Positions 15,941 through 25,381 of a stretch of DNA of 50,505 nucleotides are shown one piece after another. The stretch lies in the NCBI RefSeq assembly GCF_024691275.1, contig NZ_JAILNU010000104.1:1-50505 (forward strand), written 5' to 3'. Numbering within the stretch: the first letter of the stretch is position 1; each line of letters opens with the position of its first letter. The notes under the pieces were generated by a model. The model made no database searches, was not told where the DNA came from, and saw only the letters and a program-made list of their open reading frames with translations. A program made the position numbers and the translations under genes. The stretch is from Ruminococcus sp. (GTDB taxonomy: Bacteria > Bacillota > Clostridia > Oscillospirales > Ruminococcaceae).

Positions 15941-16657
15941 TTACCACTCTATCTCAGCGGCGGTGAGCTTTTCCTTATTAATGATATCATGTCTGATTTT
16001 TCCGTCGCGGAGCTTTATAACATGGTCAGCCATTTGTTTTATAGCCTCATTATGAGTAACCATGATAATGGTATTACCGTATTTCTTGTTGACCTCCTCG
16101 ATGAGCTGCAAGATCTCCTTTGATGTTTTGTAGTCGAGAGCGCCTGTTGGCTCGTCGCAGAGGAGGATATCAGGATTCTTGACGATAGCGCGTCCTATGG
16201 ACACTCTTTGCTGCTGACCGCCCGAAAGCTGATTAGGGAGCTTGTGGCGGTGCTCATAAAGACCGAGTATTTTCAGGAGCTCGTCGATATCCAGCGGTTT
16301 ATCCGACAGATAAGCACCTGTTTCGATGTTTTCCTTTACGTTAAGGTTTGGGATAAGATTATACATCTGGAAAACATAGCCCAGGTGTTTGCGTCTGTAT
16401 CCTGTAAGATTTTTTTCGCTCATTTCAGCCAATTTATCGCCGTTTATGAATATTTCTCCCGAATCGGCGCTGTCAATGCCGCCGAGTATATTAAGAAGAG
16501 TGGATTTGCCCGAACCCGACGGGCCAAGGAGTACACAAAATTCTCCTTTTGCGACAGTGAAGTCCAACCCCTTCAGCACTTCCTGTCTGGTATCGCCGCT
16601 GCCGAAGCTTTTTTTGAGTTCGCGGACCTCCAGAAATTTTCTTTCTTCATTGCTCAT
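15941..16657 (-). CDS. ABC transporter ATP-binding protein (LolD/MacB class)
   Basis: A 238-residue ATPase. Walker A 'GPSGSGKST', Q-loop 'YVFQMYNL', signature 'LSGGQQQRVSIGRA', Walker B 'ILLCDEPTGALD' and H-loop 'MVTH' are all intact. It heads a two-gene exporter operon with the FtsX permease. The start at 16657 follows GGAGGACGG. The promoter region upstream carries three repeats of a TTCATATGAAC-type operator, so the exporter is probably inducible, yet no TetR or other obvious dedicated regulator gene is next to it. Confidence 0.93.
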   Translation of the reverse strand: MSNEERKFLEVRELKKSFGSGDTRQEVLKGLDFTVAKGEFCVLLGPSGSGKSTLLNILGGIDSADSGEIFINGDKLAEMSEKNLTGYRRKHLGYVFQMYNLIPNLNVKENIETGAYLSDKPLDIDELLKILGLYEHRHKLPNQLSGGQQQRVSIGRAIVKNPDILLCDEPTGALDYKTSKEILQLIEEVNKKYGNTIIMVTHNEAIKQMADHVIKLRDGKIRHDIINKEKLTAAEIEW

Positions 16658-16703
16658 TTTTCCGTCCTCCTTATATCATATGCAAAGATCAAACTACAGA
16701 TAA

Positions 16704-16757
16704 GTTCATATGAACGCAACATCTTTCAAATGAACTTATGAGCGTCTGTTCATATGT
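16704..16757. promoter_or_regulatory. Three tandem operator-like repeats of the ABC exporter
   Basis: GTTCATATGAAC (16704-16715) is a perfect palindrome. TTCAAATGAA within 16725-16737 and GTTCATATG (16748-16757) repeat it. The last overlaps the -10 of the exporter promoter and the others lie in the early leader, a layout typical of repression. Confidence 0.55.
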
Positions 16758-16782
16758 TATCACATATTTGGACATTTGTCAA
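16754..16782 (-). promoter_or_regulatory. Promoter of the ABC exporter operon
   Basis: On the minus strand, TTGACA (16782-16777), a 17-bp spacer and TAACAT (16759-16754). Confidence 0.75.
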
Positions 16783-16904
16783 GTGATTTCAACGCATTTC
16801 GGCATAAATACTATTATGTTTGGTTAATAAATAATATATTGTTGTTAGCATATACAAATATTATGAAATTCAGTTTTTTCGTGCTCGATAGAGCCTTAAA
16901 AATC

Positions 16905-16933
16905 TTGAATTTACGCGGAAAATATGGTATAAT
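16905..16933 (+). promoter_or_regulatory. Promoter of the LysR-type regulator gene
   Basis: TTGAAT (16905-16910), 17-bp spacer, TATAAT (16928-16933). No MET-box-like site lies at the position where metE and metY carry theirs. Confidence 0.7.
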
Positions 16934-16956
16934 CAGGAAAACGGGAGGAAGAAAAA

Positions 16957-17868
16957 ATGACATTACAGCAACTGAAATACATTATCGCCATTGCCGAAAC
17001 AGGCTCTATAACTACAGCTGCACAGCGCCTGTTCATTGCACAGCCCAGCCTGTCGAAGTCTGTTGCTGAGCTGGAAAAGGAAATGGGCATCACTATCTTC
17101 AACCGCAGCAACAGGGGAGTATACCTCTCGGAGGACGGTACAAAGTTCCTGTCTTATGCGCGGCAGATAGTCGAGCAGGCGGAGCTTCTTGAAAACGAGT
17201 ACAAGTCCACAGCGCCGCCGAGAAGAGCATTTGCGGTATCGTCACAGCATTACGCATTTGTTGTCAACGCGTTTGTTGAGCTTGTAAGGGAGTACGGGCA
17301 GGAAAAGTACGAATTCTCGCTGCGTGAGCTGAAAACAGCGGAGATAATCGAGGACGTGCGCACACACAGGAGCGACATCGGAGTATTGTTCCTGAGCAGC
17401 TTCAACCGCGAGGTCATAAGGCATATCCTTCAGAATGAGGAAATACGCTTTGTACCGTTGTTTACGGCAAAGCCGCACGTATTTGTCAGCAGGAGCAATC
17501 CGCTTGTGGGCAGAGATTCTGTGACTCTTGATGACCTGAAAGTCTTTCCGCGGCTTACCTACGATCAGGGAGTCAGGAACTCGTTCTATTTTGCCGAGGA
17601 GCTGCACATCACGGCAGAAAGCCCGAAGAATATCGTTGTATCTGACAGAGCGACACTGTTTAATCTGCTCATAGGACTTGACGGGTATACCATATCATCA
17701 GGCATACTCAGTTCTGATCTTAACGGCAGCAATATTGTTTCTATCCCACTTGAAAGCAGCGAGCGAATGGAGATCGGTTATATAATCACGACAGACCGTC
17801 CTATGAACGAGCTTACGGAGCGCTATCTGGAGCATCTTAAAGAGTACATTGCCAACTACTCGTCCTGA
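16957..17868 (+). CDS. LysR-family regulator, probable methionine regulator (MetR/MtaR-like)
   Basis: A 303-residue LysR-type regulator. The winged helix-turn-helix is at residues 1-60 ('MTLQQLKYIIAIAETGSITTAAQRLFIAQPSLSKSVAELE'). A linker helix and a two-lobed effector domain follow (about 90-300). It ends immediately before a MET-box-like palindrome (17869-17885) that precedes metE-metF, so it is the best candidate to bind there and at metY, the lipoprotein and nifD-like promoters. By analogy with MetR it would sense homocysteine, O-acetylhomoserine or another sulfur-status signal; that is inference. The start follows GGGAGG. Confidence 0.85.
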   Translation: MTLQQLKYIIAIAETGSITTAAQRLFIAQPSLSKSVAELEKEMGITIFNRSNRGVYLSEDGTKFLSYARQIVEQAELLENEYKSTAPPRRAFAVSSQHYAFVVNAFVELVREYGQEKYEFSLRELKTAEIIEDVRTHRSDIGVLFLSSFNREVIRHILQNEEIRFVPLFTAKPHVFVSRSNPLVGRDSVTLDDLKVFPRLTYDQGVRNSFYFAEELHITAESPKNIVVSDRATLFNLLIGLDGYTISSGILSSDLNGSNIVSIPLESSERMEIGYIITTDRPMNELTERYLEHLKEYIANYSS

Positions 17869-17936
17869 CATAGCTTCAAGCTATGGAACAGCATTTCTTT
17901 TTGGTATTAACACATTTCTGCAAGATATGATATAAT
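17869..17936 (+). promoter_or_regulatory. MET-box-like site and promoter of metE-metF
   Basis: CATAGCTTCAAGCTATG (17869-17885) is a perfect palindrome of ATAG-N7-CTAT form, close to the streptococcal MetR/MtaR MET-box. It ends 45 nt before the -10 TATAAT (17931-17936); TTAACA (17907-17912) is the -35 with an 18-bp spacer. Its centre falls near -66, the usual LysR activator position. The leader is under 40 nt, so there is no room for an S-box or T-box. Confidence 0.75.
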
Positions 17937-17970
17937 ATAGCCATAACAAAACATATCGGAGGAATAGGCA

Positions 17971-20244
17971 ATGAACACATCAATTATCGGATACCCAAGG
18001 ATCGGCGGACTTCGTGAACTTAAATTTGCAAGTGAAAAGTATTTCCGCGGAGAAATAACAGTTGATGAACTTGAAAAAAAAGCAAAAGAGATACGTTCTT
18101 ACAATTTGTCATTACAGAAAAAAAGCGGACTTGATTATATACCGTCCAATGATTTCTCGTTCTATGACGGTGTACTTGATACAGCTTTCCTACTGAATGC
18201 TGTTCCTGAGAGATACACATCTCTGGGACTTTCAACACTTGATACATATTTTGCGGCAGCAAGAGGCTATCAGGGTGAAAAGGGCGATGTCAAGGCATTT
18301 GCTATGAAGAAATGGTACAACACCAACTATCACTACATGGTGCCTGAGATCGACGACAGCACAGAGATAAAGCTTGTTGGCAATAAGCCGTTCAGTCTTT
18401 TCGGTGAAGCGCTTGAAAACGGCGTAAAGACAAAGCCGGTTGTAATAGGAGCTTACACATTCCTGAAGCTGGCAAGATACAAGGGCAGCAAAAAGGCTGA
18501 GGACTTTGCTGAGCAGACAGCAGCAGCTTATTCCGAGCTCCTTGCAAGATTTGCAGGTCTGGGAGCAGAGTGGATACAGTTTGACGAGCCTTCCCTTGTC
18601 AAGGATATGACAGCTGAGGATATAAAGCTGTTCGTATCGCTTTACGAGAAGATACTGCCGAACAAGGGTGCAGTAAAGGTACTTGTTCAGACATATTTCG
18701 GAGATGTGCGCGACTGCTACAAAGAGCTTTGCGGACTTGACTTTGATGGTATAGGACTTGACTTTGTCGAGGGCAAGAAGTCGCTTGAGCTTGTTCAGAA
18801 GAACGGCTTCCCGAAGAACAAGACATTATTTGCGGGAGTTGTCAACGGCAAGAATATCTGGCGCAACAACTATGCTTCCACACTTCTTGTAATAACAGAG
18901 CTGAAAAAGCATACAGCTGACATTGTTCTGAATACTTCCTGCTCACTTCTTCACGTTCCATGCACTCTTGCAAACGAAACAAAGCTTGATGAAAAGTACA
19001 AGAAGCATTTTGCATACGCAGAGGAGAAGCTTACAGAGCTTGCTGAGATAAAGAAGATAGCAGATGCCGAGTGTCCGACAGAAACTGAGGAATACCGCAG
19101 AAATGCAGCTCTTCACAGCGAGCCGAGATCAGGCGGGAACGAAGAAGTAAGAAACAAGGTCGCAGCACTTACAGAAAAGGATTTCGTAAGACTTCCTGAG
19201 TTTGCTGAGCGTGAGAAGATACAGAAAGCGAGATTTGAGCTTCCACTGTTCCCGACAACTACTATCGGATCATTCCCGCAGACAGCCGAGATAAAATCAG
19301 CGCGTAATGCACACAGAAAGGGCGAGATGTCCGACAGTGATTACGAATCATTCATTGAGAAGAAGATAGCTGATTGTTTAGCACTTCAGGAAGAGATCGG
19401 ACTTGATGTGCTCGTTCACGGTGAATTTGAGAGAAACGACATGGTAGAGTACTTTGGCGAGTGTCTTGACGGATATCTCTTTACAGAAAAAGCGTGGGTG
19501 CAGTCATATGGTACACGCTGTGTAAAGCCGCCTGTAGTATGGGGCGATATTTCCAGAGCAAAGCCGATGACAGTAAGATGGTCGGTATACGCTCAGAGCC
19601 TTACAAAGAAGCCTATGAAGGGTATGCTCACAGGGCCTGTAACAATACTCAACTGGTCATTCCCGAGAGAGGATATATCTCTCAAGGAGAGCGCTTTACA
19701 GATAGCACTTGCTATACGTGAAGAGGTACTTGACCTTGAAGCAAACGGCATAAGCATCATTCAGGTAGATGAAGCTGCACTGCGCGAAAAGCTTCCGCTC
19801 CGCAAGTCTGACTGGAGAGAGGACTATCTTGACTGGGCTATCCCTGCATTCAGATATGTTCACAGCGGTGTAAAGCCGGAAACACAGATACATACACATA
19901 TGTGCTACAGCGAATTTGCTGATATCATAAGAGATATCGACGATATGGACGCTGATGTCATCACATTTGAGGCATCAAGATCAGATCTTACGATACTTGA
20001 TGTACTGAAGGAAAACAACTTCCGTACAGAGGTAGGGCCGGGAGTATACGATATCCATTCACCAAGAGTTCCGTCCAAGGAAGAGATCAAGGCAGCTGTC
20101 AGCAAGATGAGGGAGCGTATCCCTGCTGAGAAGCTCTGGATCAATCCTGACTGCGGACTTAAAACAAGAGGAAATGCTGAAACAGTTCCGAGCCTTAAAA
20201 ATCTCGTGAACGCTGCGAAAGAGGCAAGAAATGAAAACTGCTGA
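17971..20244 (+). CDS. metE: Cobalamin-independent methionine synthase
   Basis: A full-length 757-residue enzyme that transfers the methyl group of 5-methyltetrahydrofolate (polyglutamate) to homocysteine, giving methionine. It has both barrels: the N-terminal half begins '[17 protein letters not shown]', and the catalytic half begins '[13 protein letters not shown]'. Zinc ligands are visible as His and Cys in '[10 protein letters not shown]' and Cys in '[10 protein letters not shown]'. The start follows CGGAGG. The gene overlaps metF by 14 bp, so the pair is translationally coupled and supplies its own methyl donor. Likely controlled by the adjacent LysR regulator. Confidence 0.97.
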   Translation: MNTSIIGYPRIGGLRELKFASEKYFRGEITVDELEKKAKEIRSYNLSLQKKSGLDYIPSNDFSFYDGVLDTAFLLNAVPERYTSLGLSTLDTYFAAARGYQGEKGDVKAFAMKKWYNTNYHYMVPEIDDSTEIKLVGNKPFSLFGEALENGVKTKPVVIGAYTFLKLARYKGSKKAEDFAEQTAAAYSELLARFAGLGAEWIQFDEPSLVKDMTAEDIKLFVSLYEKILPNKGAVKVLVQTYFGDVRDCYKELCGLDFDGIGLDFVEGKKSLELVQKNGFPKNKTLFAGVVNGKNIWRNNYASTLLVITELKKHTADIVLNTSCSLLHVPCTLANETKLDEKYKKHFAYAEEKLTELAEIKKIADAECPTETEEYRRNAALHSEPRSGGNEEVRNKVAALTEKDFVRLPEFAEREKIQKARFELPLFPTTTIGSFPQTAEIKSARNAHRKGEMSDSDYESFIEKKIADCLALQEEIGLDVLVHGEFERNDMVEYFGECLDGYLFTEKAWVQSYGTRCVKPPVVWGDISRAKPMTVRWSVYAQSLTKKPMKGMLTGPVTILNWSFPREDISLKESALQIALAIREEVLDLEANGISIIQVDEAALREKLPLRKSDWREDYLDWAIPAFRYVHSGVKPETQIHTHMCYSEFADIIRDIDDMDADVITFEASRSDLTILDVLKENNFRTEVGPGVYDIHSPRVPSKEEIKAAVSKMRERIPAEKLWINPDCGLKTRGNAETVPSLKNLVNAAKEARNENC

Positions 20245-21109
20245 ATTATTTGATAACAGAACTGTGTTCTCGCTGGAGGTATTTCCTCCGAAGCCTGACG
20301 CTGACGAGAGCGTGATATATTATACTCTTGAGGAGCTGTCCGATATATGTCCTGATTTTATCAGTGTTACATACGGAGCAGGCGGCGGCAGCAATGGCAG
20401 CAAGACCATTCAGATAGCATCTGATATAAAGAGCAGATACGGCGTGGAGAGCGTTGCGCATATGCCCTGCATAGGTCTAAGGAAGGAACAGGCAGCAGAG
20501 ATACTTGACAGTATGCAGGAGCACGGCATAGAGAACATACTCGCTCTTCGCGGCGACAGAACGACCGATGCGCCTACTTGCGGAGATTTCAGCCATGCCA
20601 GCGACCTTATCTCCTTTATAAAGGAGAATTACGACTTCAATATCCTCGCAGCCTGCTATCCTGAGATACACCCTGAGAGCAGCAGTGCTGTTGATGACCT
20701 GAAATGGCTGAGGTACAAAGTGGAATGTGGTGCGGATCACCTTATAACGCAGCTTTTCCTTGACAACAAGTATTTCTGTGACTTTCAAGAAAAGGCTCGC
20801 ATTGCAGGAATAGATATCCCTATCGAGGCAGGTATCATGCCTGTAACGAATAAGCGTCAGATAGAGCGCATGGTGAAGCTTTGCGGCGTAGAGCTGCCAA
20901 AGAAGTTCATACGTGTACTTGAGAGATATGAGCACAATGAGACAGCACTGCGTGATGCAGGAATAGCCTATGCGATCGACCAGATTACGGATCTTATTGC
21001 CGAGGGAGTTGACGGCATACATCTTTATACGATGAATGATCCGTATGTAGCACATAAGATATATGATGCCGTTCAGAGTCTGGTGAAGGTGAGCACCTGT
21101 GTGCGGTAA
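20231..21109 (+). CDS. metF: Methylenetetrahydrofolate reductase
   Basis: A 292-residue FAD enzyme that reduces 5,10-methylene- to 5-methyltetrahydrofolate, the methyl donor for MetE. It is a single TIM barrel of usual bacterial length. Family landmarks are 'FSLEVFPPK' near the start, 'SVTYGAGG', 'ILALRGD' and '[11 protein letters not shown]'. The start ATG lies inside the end of metE after GAGG. A small perfect hairpin with a TCGG loop (21120-21137) and a strong terminator follow. Confidence 0.96.
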   Translation: MKTAELFDNRTVFSLEVFPPKPDADESVIYYTLEELSDICPDFISVTYGAGGGSNGSKTIQIASDIKSRYGVESVAHMPCIGLRKEQAAEILDSMQEHGIENILALRGDRTTDAPTCGDFSHASDLISFIKENYDFNILAACYPEIHPESSSAVDDLKWLRYKVECGADHLITQLFLDNKYFCDFQEKARIAGIDIPIEAGIMPVTNKRQIERMVKLCGVELPKKFIRVLERYEHNETALRDAGIAYAIDQITDLIAEGVDGIHLYTMNDPYVAHKIYDAVQSLVKVSTCVR

Positions 21110-21176
21110 AGGGATATAGGGCATTTTCGGAAATGCCGCAAAAGAAAAAAGGGTATAAAACCGATATAAATACGAA

Positions 21177-21216
21177 CCCCCTGCTGTGAACTGAAAGTGC
21201 AGTTCGCAGCAGGGGG
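21177..21216. terminator. Strong bidirectional terminator between metF and asnB
   Basis: A 17-bp stem (21177-21193 with 21200-21216, one G-T pair) with a six-base loop ends both convergent units. Confidence 0.85.
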
Positions 21217-21222
21217 ATAAAT

Positions 21223-22803
21223 TTATTTACCGCTCTCGCCGTAGTTGGAAAGAACTCTTGCGGACGGGTCGTTGACGTTGCAGCCTTCCCAGTTCTTGTT
21301 AGGCATCCAGAAATCAACGATCATTTCGCTGTTGTTCTTGTAGTACTTCTCGAATATCTCACGATACAGCAGTGATTCCTTTGTGAAAGGCTTTGCGTGA
21401 GAGTAGTTTGTGCATTTAAGCTCGAATTCCTCATCGGAATAGCAGCTCTCAGCGTACTCCTTGAGGTAGTCCACCATGGAGTGACCCACAGCATCGGAGA
21501 ATGCAGCTTTTTCACGGTAAAGGATATCATGTGGGAGATAATCGCCCTCAAAGGCATGGCGCAGGAGATACTTGCCCTTGTTGTACTTGTTGAGTTTCAT
21601 TTCAGGGTCAACAGCCATGACATATTTTACGAAGTCGAGGTCGCCGAAAGGAACTCTTGCTTCCAGAGAGTTTACAGAGATACAGCGGTCAGCGCGGAGC
21701 ACATCATACATATGCAGCTCATGGACGCGCTTGACGGATTCCTGCTGGAAAGCCTCGGCTGACGGAGCGAAATCCGTGTACTTATAGCCGAACAGCTCGT
21801 CTGAGATCTCACCTGTGAGGAGAACGCGAATGTCTGTCTGTTCGTGGATAGCCTTGCAGAGCAGGTACATACCCATACTTGCGCGGATAGTTGTGATATC
21901 GAATGTACCCAGGAGCTTTATAACGTCATCGAGGGCGTTGATAACATCGTCCTTTGTAATGATTACCTCGGTATGCTCACTTCCGATAAAATCAGCGACC
22001 TGTTTAGCGTATTTAAGGTCGATAGCGTCGGTGTTCATACCGATAGCAAAGGTGCGGATAGGCTTGCTGCTTTTCTGCTGAGAGATAGCGCAGACAAGAG
22101 ATGAATCAAGTCCGCCCGAGAGCAGGAAACCGACTTTTGCATCGGCAGCGAGTCTCTTTTCAACGCCTGCAACGAGCTTGTCATGGATATTTTTGCATAC
22201 TGTGTCGATATCATCGTGAAGTACTTCTTTAACGGCAGTGATATCGCAGTAGCAGTGGAATTCGCCGTCTTTATAGTAGTGTCCCGGAGGGAAAGGCATA
22301 ATTTTTTTGCACAGTTTTACGAGATTTTTAGGCTCGCTTGCGAATACCATATTGCCATTATCGGACTTGCCGTAGTAAAGGGGACGTATGCCGATAGGGT
22401 CACGGGCAGCGATGAAGTCATGACTTGCTGCGTCGTAGATAACGCAGGCGTATTCCGCATCGAGCTTAGCGAACATATCCGTGCCGAATTCCTTATACAT
22501 GGGCAGGAGTATCTCGCAGTCGCTGTCACTTTTGAAGCTGTAGCCCTTAGCGATAAGCTGGTCACGGAGCTTTTTGAAGCCATATATCTCACCATTGCAG
22601 ACAACGTAATTTCCGCCCAGTTCAAAGGGCTGCATACCCTCTGGTGTCAGACCCATTATGGAAAGTCTCTGGAATCCGAGAACACCGTCTGCAAGTTTTA
22701 TTATCTTCTGATCGTCAGGGCCGCGTGAGATTGTAGTCTGAAGTCCCACTGCGACCATTTCAGTACTGTCGGTCTTTCCGCAGTACGCCATTATAGTACA
22801 CAT
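21223..22803 (-). CDS. asnB: Asparagine synthetase, glutamine-hydrolysing (AsnB type)
   Basis: About 526 residues. An N-terminal class II glutamine amidotransferase with catalytic Cys2 ('MCTIMAYCGK') supplies ammonia to a C-terminal ATP-pyrophosphatase domain ('FLLSGGLDSSLV') that amidates aspartate. I set the start at the ATG at 22803, which puts Cys at position 2 and lies eight bases after GGAGG. A longer frame to 22851 would bury the Cys. Last gene of the minus-strand nitrogen operon, 75 bp after the acetyltransferase gene. It stores assimilated nitrogen as asparagine. Confidence 0.95.
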   Translation of the reverse strand: MCTIMAYCGKTDSTEMVAVGLQTTISRGPDDQKIIKLADGVLGFQRLSIMGLTPEGMQPFELGGNYVVCNGEIYGFKKLRDQLIAKGYSFKSDSDCEILLPMYKEFGTDMFAKLDAEYACVIYDAASHDFIAARDPIGIRPLYYGKSDNGNMVFASEPKNLVKLCKKIMPFPPGHYYKDGEFHCYCDITAVKEVLHDDIDTVCKNIHDKLVAGVEKRLAADAKVGFLLSGGLDSSLVCAISQQKSSKPIRTFAIGMNTDAIDLKYAKQVADFIGSEHTEVIITKDDVINALDDVIKLLGTFDITTIRASMGMYLLCKAIHEQTDIRVLLTGEISDELFGYKYTDFAPSAEAFQQESVKRVHELHMYDVLRADRCISVNSLEARVPFGDLDFVKYVMAVDPEMKLNKYNKGKYLLRHAFEGDYLPHDILYREKAAFSDAVGHSMVDYLKEYAESCYSDEEFELKCTNYSHAKPFTKESLLYREIFEKYYKNNSEMIVDFWMPNKNWEGCNVNDPSARVLSNYGESGK

Positions 22804-22878
22804 TTTCTGTTCCTCCGAATAACTGGTGATTTCAAGTTCATGCAGCGCCATTGATGCATGGACTTTTAAGAACTCATA

Positions 22879-23355
22879 TCAGAGTTCTTTTGCGTAGCAC
22901 ACCGCGCCTTCGAGCTTGTCGTAGGGCGGATAATTGCTTATCAGGTGATAGCCGCGGTTCACATAGAGACTGACCGCAGCTGTCATGATATTCCTTGTCT
23001 GAAGAATAGTCCTGTCAAAGCCCTGGCGGAAAGCTTTTTCTTCCGCCATATCCATCATGACAGAGGCTATGTGGTTTCCGCGCCATTGGGGATCTACCCA
23101 TACGCGCTTGATCTCGGCATCAGCCGCGGAATATTTTTTCAGTCCTGCGCAGCCGACTGCCGAGCCGTTTATATAAGCGATAAGTACATCGCTGATGCTG
23201 TCTGATAAATTATAAGGTACGAAGCCCTTTCTGTTTCCCGAGCCGCCCACGAGGCTGTTGTAATACTGCTCGGTGATAAGGTAAAAGCGTCTGAAATCTT
23301 CATTATGAGAGTCAGTCCACTTAAAAATGGTATTTTCCATAAATAATATGTTCAC
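22879..23355 (-). CDS. GNAT-family N-acetyltransferase
   Basis: A 158-residue acetyltransferase. The acetyl-CoA motif A is visible as 'IKRVWVDPQWRGNHIASVMMDMAEEKA', followed by 'ILQTRNIMTAAVSLYVNRGYHLI'. The substrate is not deducible. The start is taken as GTG at 23355, which overlaps the purF stop (GTGA), giving coupled translation. An ATG at 23340 is an alternative; neither has a good ribosome site. Its place between purF and asnB in a nitrogen operon suggests an amine or amino-acid substrate, but this is a guess. Confidence 0.8.
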   Translation of the reverse strand: MNILFMENTIFKWTDSHNEDFRRFYLITEQYYNSLVGGSGNRKGFVPYNLSDSISDVLIAYINGSAVGCAGLKKYSAADAEIKRVWVDPQWRGNHIASVMMDMAEEKAFRQGFDRTILQTRNIMTAAVSLYVNRGYHLISNYPPYDKLEGAVCYAKEL

Positions 23356-24773
23356 TTATGAATTTTCTCGTCGAACTTATTCTTGCAGCCGGCTCCCGAA
23401 ATATCCACAGGATAGTTACCTGTGAAGCAGCCGCTGCAATAGCCGAACTTATTGCCCACAAGCTCGCTGAGAGAATCAAGCGGCAGATAAGCGAGGCTGT
23501 CAGCGCCGATATACTTTGCGATCTCCTCAGTTGAGCTGCACTTGCCTGCGATGAGATTTTCTTCCGAGTCGATATCCGTACCGAAATAGCATGAATGCAG
23601 GAAAGGCGGAGATGATATGCGCACATGGACTTCCTTAGCACCTGCCTCACGCAGCAGCCTGACTATTCTTGCGCTGGTCGTTCCGCGGACGATAGAATCG
23701 TCTATCATGATGACGCGTTTGCCCGCAACGGTTTCGCGCACAGCATTGAGCTTGATCTTAACAGCGTTTTCGCGCTGATGCTGTTCGGGCTGGATAAAGC
23801 TTCTGCCGATGTATTTATTCTTGATAAATCCGATACCGTAAGGGATACCGCTTTCGTTTGCATATCCGAGAGCCGCATCGAGACCCGAATCGGGAACACC
23901 GATAACGATATCCGCATCAACGGGACTGTGCTGAGCAAGGAGCCTTCCTGCACAGAGCCTTGCGTGGTGTACGGAAACGCCGTCAATGACCGAATCGGGA
24001 CGTGCGAAGTAGATATACTCGAATATACATATTTTTTTGTCTTCTCTGCAATTGGTTCTGATAGAGCGCAGACCGTCTTTGCCGATAACGACTATCTCAC
24101 CTGCGTCAACATCGCGGACGAATTCCGCGCCGATAGTTTCAAGAGCGCAGGATTCCGATGCGAGGACATAAGCGCCGTCGTGGGTCTTGCCTATGCAGAG
24201 CGGACGGAAGCCGTCGGGATCGCGGAATGCGATGAGTTTTGTCGCAGTCATGAGTATACATGAGTATGCACCGCGAAGGCGCGGCATAGTACGTTCTACA
24301 GCTTCCTCGGTGGAGCTGCTTGTAAGGCGTTCGCGTACTATCTCATAAGCGATAGCCTCGGTATCCGATGTTCCGTGGAATATAGCGCCAGCCATTTCAA
24401 ATGAGCGGCGAAGCTCGGAAGCGTTCACAAGGTTGCCGTTGTGTACAAGAGCCATATTGCCCTTGATATGGCGAATAACGAGAGGCTGGATATTGTTGTG
24501 GTTGTGACCGCCTGTTGTAGAATAGCGGACGTGGCCCACAGCCATATTTCCGCAGCCCAGTTTATCGAGTTCTTCTTTAGTGAATACTTCCGAAACAAGT
24601 CCGTCGGAACGCTTGTGTCTGAAGATACCGTCGTCACAGACGGTAATACCGCAGCTTTCCTGACCGCGGTGCTGGAGTGCATAAAGTCCGAAATAGACTG
24701 ATGCAGCTACGTTTGAAGTCGTATTTTCATAGATACCGAAAACTCCGCACTCCTCGTGTATGCTGTCAAACAT
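23352..24773 (-). CDS. purF: Amidophosphoribosyltransferase (PurF)
   Basis: A 473-residue enzyme of the first step of purine synthesis, moving glutamine amide nitrogen to PRPP. A short propeptide precedes the N-terminal nucleophile: Cys9 in 'EECGVFGIY'. The amidotransferase domain is followed by a phosphoribosyltransferase domain with the PRPP motif 'VIMIDDSIVRGTTS'. The C-terminal Cys residues ('YCSGCFTGNYP' and an earlier Cys) fit the [4Fe-4S] type of Bacillus PurF. Unusually it lies in a glutamate/glutamine operon rather than with purine genes, so it may be the copy tuned to glutamine supply. Confidence 0.95.
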   Translation of the reverse strand: MFDSIHEECGVFGIYENTTSNVAASVYFGLYALQHRGQESCGITVCDDGIFRHKRSDGLVSEVFTKEELDKLGCGNMAVGHVRYSTTGGHNHNNIQPLVIRHIKGNMALVHNGNLVNASELRRSFEMAGAIFHGTSDTEAIAYEIVRERLTSSSTEEAVERTMPRLRGAYSCILMTATKLIAFRDPDGFRPLCIGKTHDGAYVLASESCALETIGAEFVRDVDAGEIVVIGKDGLRSIRTNCREDKKICIFEYIYFARPDSVIDGVSVHHARLCAGRLLAQHSPVDADIVIGVPDSGLDAALGYANESGIPYGIGFIKNKYIGRSFIQPEQHQRENAVKIKLNAVRETVAGKRVIMIDDSIVRGTTSARIVRLLREAGAKEVHVRISSPPFLHSCYFGTDIDSEENLIAGKCSSTEEIAKYIGADSLAYLPLDSLSELVGNKFGYCSGCFTGNYPVDISGAGCKNKFDEKIHK

Positions 24774-24787
24774 TGTTACACCTCTGT

Positions 24788-25369
24788 TTACAGGTACTGC
24801 TCGCTAAGCTTATCAATGATAGCGAGAGCGGCAATACTTTTCTTTTTTCGCTTGTTCATGGCGTACTGTTCAAGGTAAGAATGAGCTTCCTCCTCGGTCA
24901 TGCCTTTGTACTGCATGAGCATGAATTTAGCCTTATCAATGTTCTGTATCTCAGTTATTTTCTGTTCGAGCCGCAGATTCTCGCTGTAAAGCTTGAGTGA
25001 ACGGTTAACGGCGACATCTATAGTTTTAACGAGCTGATACAGCAGTGTCCTGCTGAAGGGCTTTCCGATGACGATGATGCCGATTTTTTCAGCTTTGTCA
25101 TTGATTTTTTCGGCTTGCTCGTCCTTTATCATAAAGATACAGTTAGCAGCAGTTTTTTCAATGATATACTCAGCCAGTTCAAAGCCCGACTCGTCCATAA
25201 GAGGCGAATTGATAACGGTCAGCTCAACAGACGGGTTGCTGTCGAGGTAGGTCTTTGCCTGATATGCCGATTCTACAAGCTTTGGAGTACACCTGAACGA
25301 ATCACGAAGAAAATTTACAAGAGCTTCAGAGGCGCTTTTATTGCTTGAAATTACAAGAACGTTTTCCAA
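24788..25369 (-). CDS. ANTAR-domain response regulator with degenerate receiver
   Basis: A 193-residue protein. Residues 1-120 have a CheY-like fold, but the phospho-accepting Asp is Asn54 ('TVINSPLMDESG') and the acidic pair after strand 1 is 'SSN'; the conserved Lys103 ('GKPF') remains. So it is a pseudo-receiver, as in AmiR-type proteins. A coiled coil (about 125-145) leads to a C-terminal ANTAR domain (about 145-190, 'FMLMQYKGMTEEEAHSYLEQYAMNKRK'), which binds RNA hairpins to prevent transcription termination. The start is TTG at 25369, seven bases after GGAGG. Placed between glnA-like and purF, it probably controls nitrogen genes by antitermination, with a signal other than phosphorylation. 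Confidence 0.88.
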   Translation of the reverse strand: MENVLVISSNKSASEALVNFLRDSFRCTPKLVESAYQAKTYLDSNPSVELTVINSPLMDESGFELAEYIIEKTAANCIFMIKDEQAEKINDKAEKIGIIVIGKPFSRTLLYQLVKTIDVAVNRSLKLYSENLRLEQKITEIQNIDKAKFMLMQYKGMTEEEAHSYLEQYAMNKRKKKSIAALAIIDKLSEQYL

Positions 25370-25381
25370 AGCTTACCTCCG

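Noticed and set aside
17886..17970. S-box or Met T-box before metE
   Set aside because: The leader after the promoter is under 40 nt, far too short for either riboswitch.
21194..21199. AAAGTG loop of the metF/asnB terminator as an ANTAR hexaloop
   Set aside because: It lies at the 3' end of both genes, so it cannot control them by antitermination. A chance match.
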